Origin: Duganella aquatilis
GTDB taxonomy: Bacteria > Pseudomonadota > Gammaproteobacteria > Burkholderiales > Burkholderiaceae_D
DNA length: 44,467 nt
Direction of reading: 5' to 3'
Assembly (NCBI RefSeq): GCF_009674565.1
Contig: NZ_WKJL01000038.1
Span: forward strand, 1 to 44,467
Made by a program: the position numbers and the translations under genes. Positions 42,738-44,467 of the stretch are shown piece by piece. Every line of letters starts with the position of its first letter. Position 1 is the stretch's first letter. The notes beneath the pieces were generated by a model, which was given only the letters and a program-made list of their open reading frames with translations, was not told the origin of the DNA and did no database searches.

Positions 42738-42764
42738 TGAATCAGGGGTCTACAATGTGATTCA
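42738..42764. promoter_or_regulatory. Dyad TGAATCA-N13-TGATTCA between LysR and pirin genes
   Basis: Perfect 7-bp arms, TGAATCA (42738-42744) and TGATTCA (42758-42764), centred in the divergent intergenic region. Size and position fit a LysR-type binding site. Confidence 0.5.
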
Positions 42765-42836
42765 TGGATGCAGCGATACGAACGAAAAGCGTTCAAAATT
42801 ATCGCACATTAACCCCAATAAGAAACGGAGCTCATC

Positions 42837-43541
42837 ATGTTACAAGTACGCCATTCTGATTCCCGCGGCAAAGCCAACCACGGCTGGCTCAATTCGAAAC
42901 ACAGCTTCTCGTTCGGTCACTACCATGACCCGGAACACGTGGGTTTCGGTCCGCTGCTGGTGATCAATGAAGACCAGGTGCAAGGCGGCCAGGGCTTCGG
43001 TACCCACGGCCACCGTGACATGGAGATCATTTCCTACGTGCTGAGCGGCGCGCTGGAGCACAAGGACAGCATGGGTACCGGTTCGGTGCTGCACTACGGC
43101 GATGTCCAGCGCATGAGCGCAGGCACCGGTGTGCGTCACAGCGAGTTCAACGGCGACCGCAGCCAGCAGGTGCACTTCCTGCAGATCTGGATACAGCCGA
43201 ACGAACTGGGCATTCCACCCAGCTACGAGGAGAAACATTTCACGCCAGAGCACAAAAAAGGCAAACTGGCGCTGATCGCCTCGAACGACGGCCGCAACGG
43301 TTCGGTGCTGATCCACCAGAACGCCACGATCTACGCCTCGATCATGGACGAAGGCGACAGCCTGAAACATGCGCTGGACGAAGGCCGCATCGCCTACGTT
43401 CACCTGATCCGCGGCGCCGTCACGGTCAACGGCGTGCACCTGAAACAGGGCGATGCGCTGAAAATCACCGACGAAGCCCTGGTGACGCTGGAGCAAGCCG
43501 AGGAAGCCGAACTGCTGTTGTTCGACCTGCCAAAACAATAA
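42837..43541 (+). CDS. Pirin-family protein (YhhW-like)
   Basis: 234 residues, a bicupin. The N-terminal cupin has the pirin metal site GTHGHRDMEIISYVLSGALE and VRHSEFN. The start MLQVRHSDSRGKANHGWLNS and the FGHYHDPEHVGFGPLLVIN segment are characteristic. The E. coli homolog YhhW has quercetin 2,3-dioxygenase activity in vitro; the physiological role is uncertain. ACGGAG lies eight bases before the ATG. Controlled probably by the divergent LysR protein. Confidence 0.93.
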   Translation: MLQVRHSDSRGKANHGWLNSKHSFSFGHYHDPEHVGFGPLLVINEDQVQGGQGFGTHGHRDMEIISYVLSGALEHKDSMGTGSVLHYGDVQRMSAGTGVRHSEFNGDRSQQVHFLQIWIQPNELGIPPSYEEKHFTPEHKKGKLALIASNDGRNGSVLIHQNATIYASIMDEGDSLKHALDEGRIAYVHLIRGAVTVNGVHLKQGDALKITDEALVTLEQAEEAELLLFDLPKQ

Positions 43542-43547
43542 GGAAAC

Positions 43548-43568
43548 CGGGGCCGGAAGGCGGCCCCG
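43548..43568 (+). terminator. GC-rich hairpin after pirin
   Basis: CGGGGCCG (43548-43555) pairs with CGGCCCCG (43561-43568), an 8-bp stem around a 5-base loop, 6 bp after the pirin stop. No U-tract follows, so termination efficiency is uncertain. Confidence 0.45.
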
Positions 43569-43586
43569 AAACATTTCCGCCAGTTT

Positions 43587-43595
43587 TGGTATCAT
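43587..43595 (+). promoter_or_regulatory. Extended -10 element before ribA
   Basis: TGGTATCAT fits an extended -10 (TGn plus TATCAT, five of six to TATAAT). Initiation would fall near 43602, at the base of the hairpin that precedes ribA. No clear -35 is seen. Confidence 0.45.
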
Positions 43596-43599
43596 GAAG

Positions 43600-43640
43600 G
43601 GCGCGCCGGGTCTGTTTGAACAGCCCGGCGCGCCTTTTTT
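43600..43640 (+). terminator. Strong hairpin with U6 tract immediately before ribA
   Basis: GGCGCGCCGGG (43600-43610) and CCCGGCGCGCC (43624-43634) form a perfect 11-bp stem, with CTGT/ACAG extending it inside, followed by TTTTTT (43635-43640). It has all features of an intrinsic terminator, yet ends only 33 bp before the ribA start at 43674. Either it terminates pirin read-through or it acts as an attenuator in the ribA leader. Confidence 0.75.
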
Positions 43641-43673
43641 ACCTTACAGATGAACAGAATAAAGAGCACAACC

Positions 43674-44327
43674 ATGTCGCAGAGCGCAGAAATCCCGTCC
43701 CAAGACGAACTGAATTACGTCACCTCCTGCGCCCTGCCGACCCCGTGGGCCCAATTCACGCTGCACGCCTTCGTCGAGAAGGCCACCGGCAAGGAACACC
43801 TGGCGATGGTGCTGGGCGACATCGGCGACGGCGCGCCGGTGCTGGCGCGCGTCCATTCGGAATGCCTGACCGGCGACGTGCTGTTCTCGCAGCGCTGCGA
43901 CTGCGGCGCCCAGCTCGAAGGCGCGCTGAAGAAGATCGCCGACGAAGGCCGCGGCGTGCTGCTGTACCTGCGCCAGGAAGGCCGCGGCATCGGCCTGATC
44001 AACAAGATCCGCGCCTACCGCCTGCAGGAAGCGGGCGCCGACACGGTGCAGGCCAACGAACAGCTGGGCTTCAAGCCGGATCAGCGCACCTATGGCCTGG
44101 TGAAACCGATGCTGTCGCAGTTCGACGTGAAAAGCCTGCGCCTGATGACCAATAATCCGCGTAAGATCGATGCCATGACCAAATTGGGCATTGAAGTGGC
44201 CGAGCGGGTTCCGCTGCTGGTCAACCGCAATGCCTTCAATCAGTATTATCTGGATACCAAGGTCGCCAAGCTGGGCCACATGATGACGCCGCTGACGCCG
44301 GCGCCGGTGGAGGATGGCGCGCTGTAA
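43674..44327 (+). CDS. ribA: GTP cyclohydrolase II
   Basis: 217 residues from MSQSAEIPSQDELNYV (ATG 43674, with AAAGAG upstream); an in-frame ATG at 43650 lies right after a U-tract and lacks a ribosome site. Complete single-domain RibA: the zinc site cysteines in HSECLTGDVLFSQRCDCG, then RQEGRGIGLINKI and the YGLVKPMLSQF, TNNPRKI C-terminal blocks. It opens GTP to the pyrimidine precursor at the first step of riboflavin synthesis, releasing formate and pyrophosphate. No fused RibB domain. Confidence 0.95.
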   Translation: MSQSAEIPSQDELNYVTSCALPTPWAQFTLHAFVEKATGKEHLAMVLGDIGDGAPVLARVHSECLTGDVLFSQRCDCGAQLEGALKKIADEGRGVLLYLRQEGRGIGLINKIRAYRLQEAGADTVQANEQLGFKPDQRTYGLVKPMLSQFDVKSLRLMTNNPRKIDAMTKLGIEVAERVPLLVNRNAFNQYYLDTKVAKLGHMMTPLTPAPVEDGAL

Positions 44328-44342
44328 GGATTTAAGGATTGC

Positions 44343-44467
44343 ATGAAAGTTAACAAGCTCGCCAGCACTCTCACATTGATCTGGGCCTGCGCCGCCAGCG
44401 GCGCCGCCCCTGCAGCACCGGCTGCACCGGCCGCCGCTGCGGCGGCCAGGCCACCTGCCGCGCAGCC
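44343..44467 (+). CDS. Exported protein, N-terminal fragment at window edge
   Basis: The ATG at 44343 has AAGGA six bases upstream, 15 bp after ribA. The 41 visible residues start MKVNKLASTLTLIWACAASG, a signal peptide, followed by an Ala/Pro-rich low-complexity stretch. The rest lies beyond the window and no family can be named. Close spacing suggests co-transcription with ribA. Confidence 0.6.
   Translation, partial: MKVNKLASTLTLIWACAASGAAPAAPAAPAAAAAARPPAAQ

Noticed and set aside
43548..43640. FMN riboswitch upstream of ribA
   Set aside because: The region has two simple hairpins and none of the multi-branched conserved RFN sequence blocks.
1..44467. tRNA, rRNA, CRISPR arrays, transposases or phage genes
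   Set aside because: None seen; no regularly spaced repeats, no integrase or transposase motifs.

Overview
The window is GC-rich, densely packed bacterial DNA. Its gene content points to a betaproteobacterium of the Oxalobacteraceae (Massilia/Duganella/Janthinobacterium type). It carries an OmpR/EnvZ pair, an MdtABC/MuxABC-type double-RND pump, a protealysin-emfourin pair, an S46 peptidase, a SYLF lipoprotein, a RibA and many overlapping reading frames. This placement is inferred from gene families only. I see no rRNA, tRNA, CRISPR array, transposase or phage gene, so it looks like ordinary chromosome with several accessory islets.

Layout. 1-5.7 kb: a truncated TauE/SafE permease divergent from a LysR regulator, then two tandem FapA/DUF342 proteins behind a perfect FNR-type palindrome, and a small exported protein. 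5.8-9.2 kb: ompR-envZ, an exported protein coupled to envZ, and a convergent Imm26-like gene. 9.3-15.7 kb: a TPP riboswitch in front of a TonB-dependent receptor, convergent with a minus-strand chain in which every junction is a 4-nt ATGA overlap: S46 dipeptidyl-peptidase, PnuC-family transporter, NadR-like P-loop kinase, small outer-membrane barrel. Together these look like an outer-to-inner-membrane vitamin (probably thiamine) uptake and trapping system. 15.7-24.9 kb: an adaptor, two RND permeases and an outer-membrane channel in one operon. 25.1-27.2 kb: a divergent CpxR/CpxA-like two-component system; the shared intergenic region holds a perfect GTAAA-N5-GTAAA box.

27.2-35.5 kb: SppA protease IV, a sodium:solute symporter, an MFS transporter, then a group made of an exported two-domain VOC protein, an alginate-export-type porin and a Rieske oxygenase, suggestive of an uncharacterised catabolic function. 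35.5-38.5 kb: a DUF3820 protein, an M4 protealysin-like protease with its emfourin inhibitor, and a SYLF lipoprotein / cysteine-free glutaredoxin-like / PPC-domain operon. 38.6-44.5 kb: a PAS-GGDEF-EAL protein overlapping an HDOD protein, a LysR regulator divergent from a pirin, then ribA behind a strong hairpin with a U-tract, and the start of an exported protein that runs off the end.

The most interesting items are the riboswitch/TonB/PnuC/kinase cluster, the VOC-porin-Rieske group, the FNR-type site before the FapA pair, the CpxR-type site between pump and regulator, the hairpin before ribA and the cysteine-free glutaredoxin. All functional links are inferred from sequence and context.
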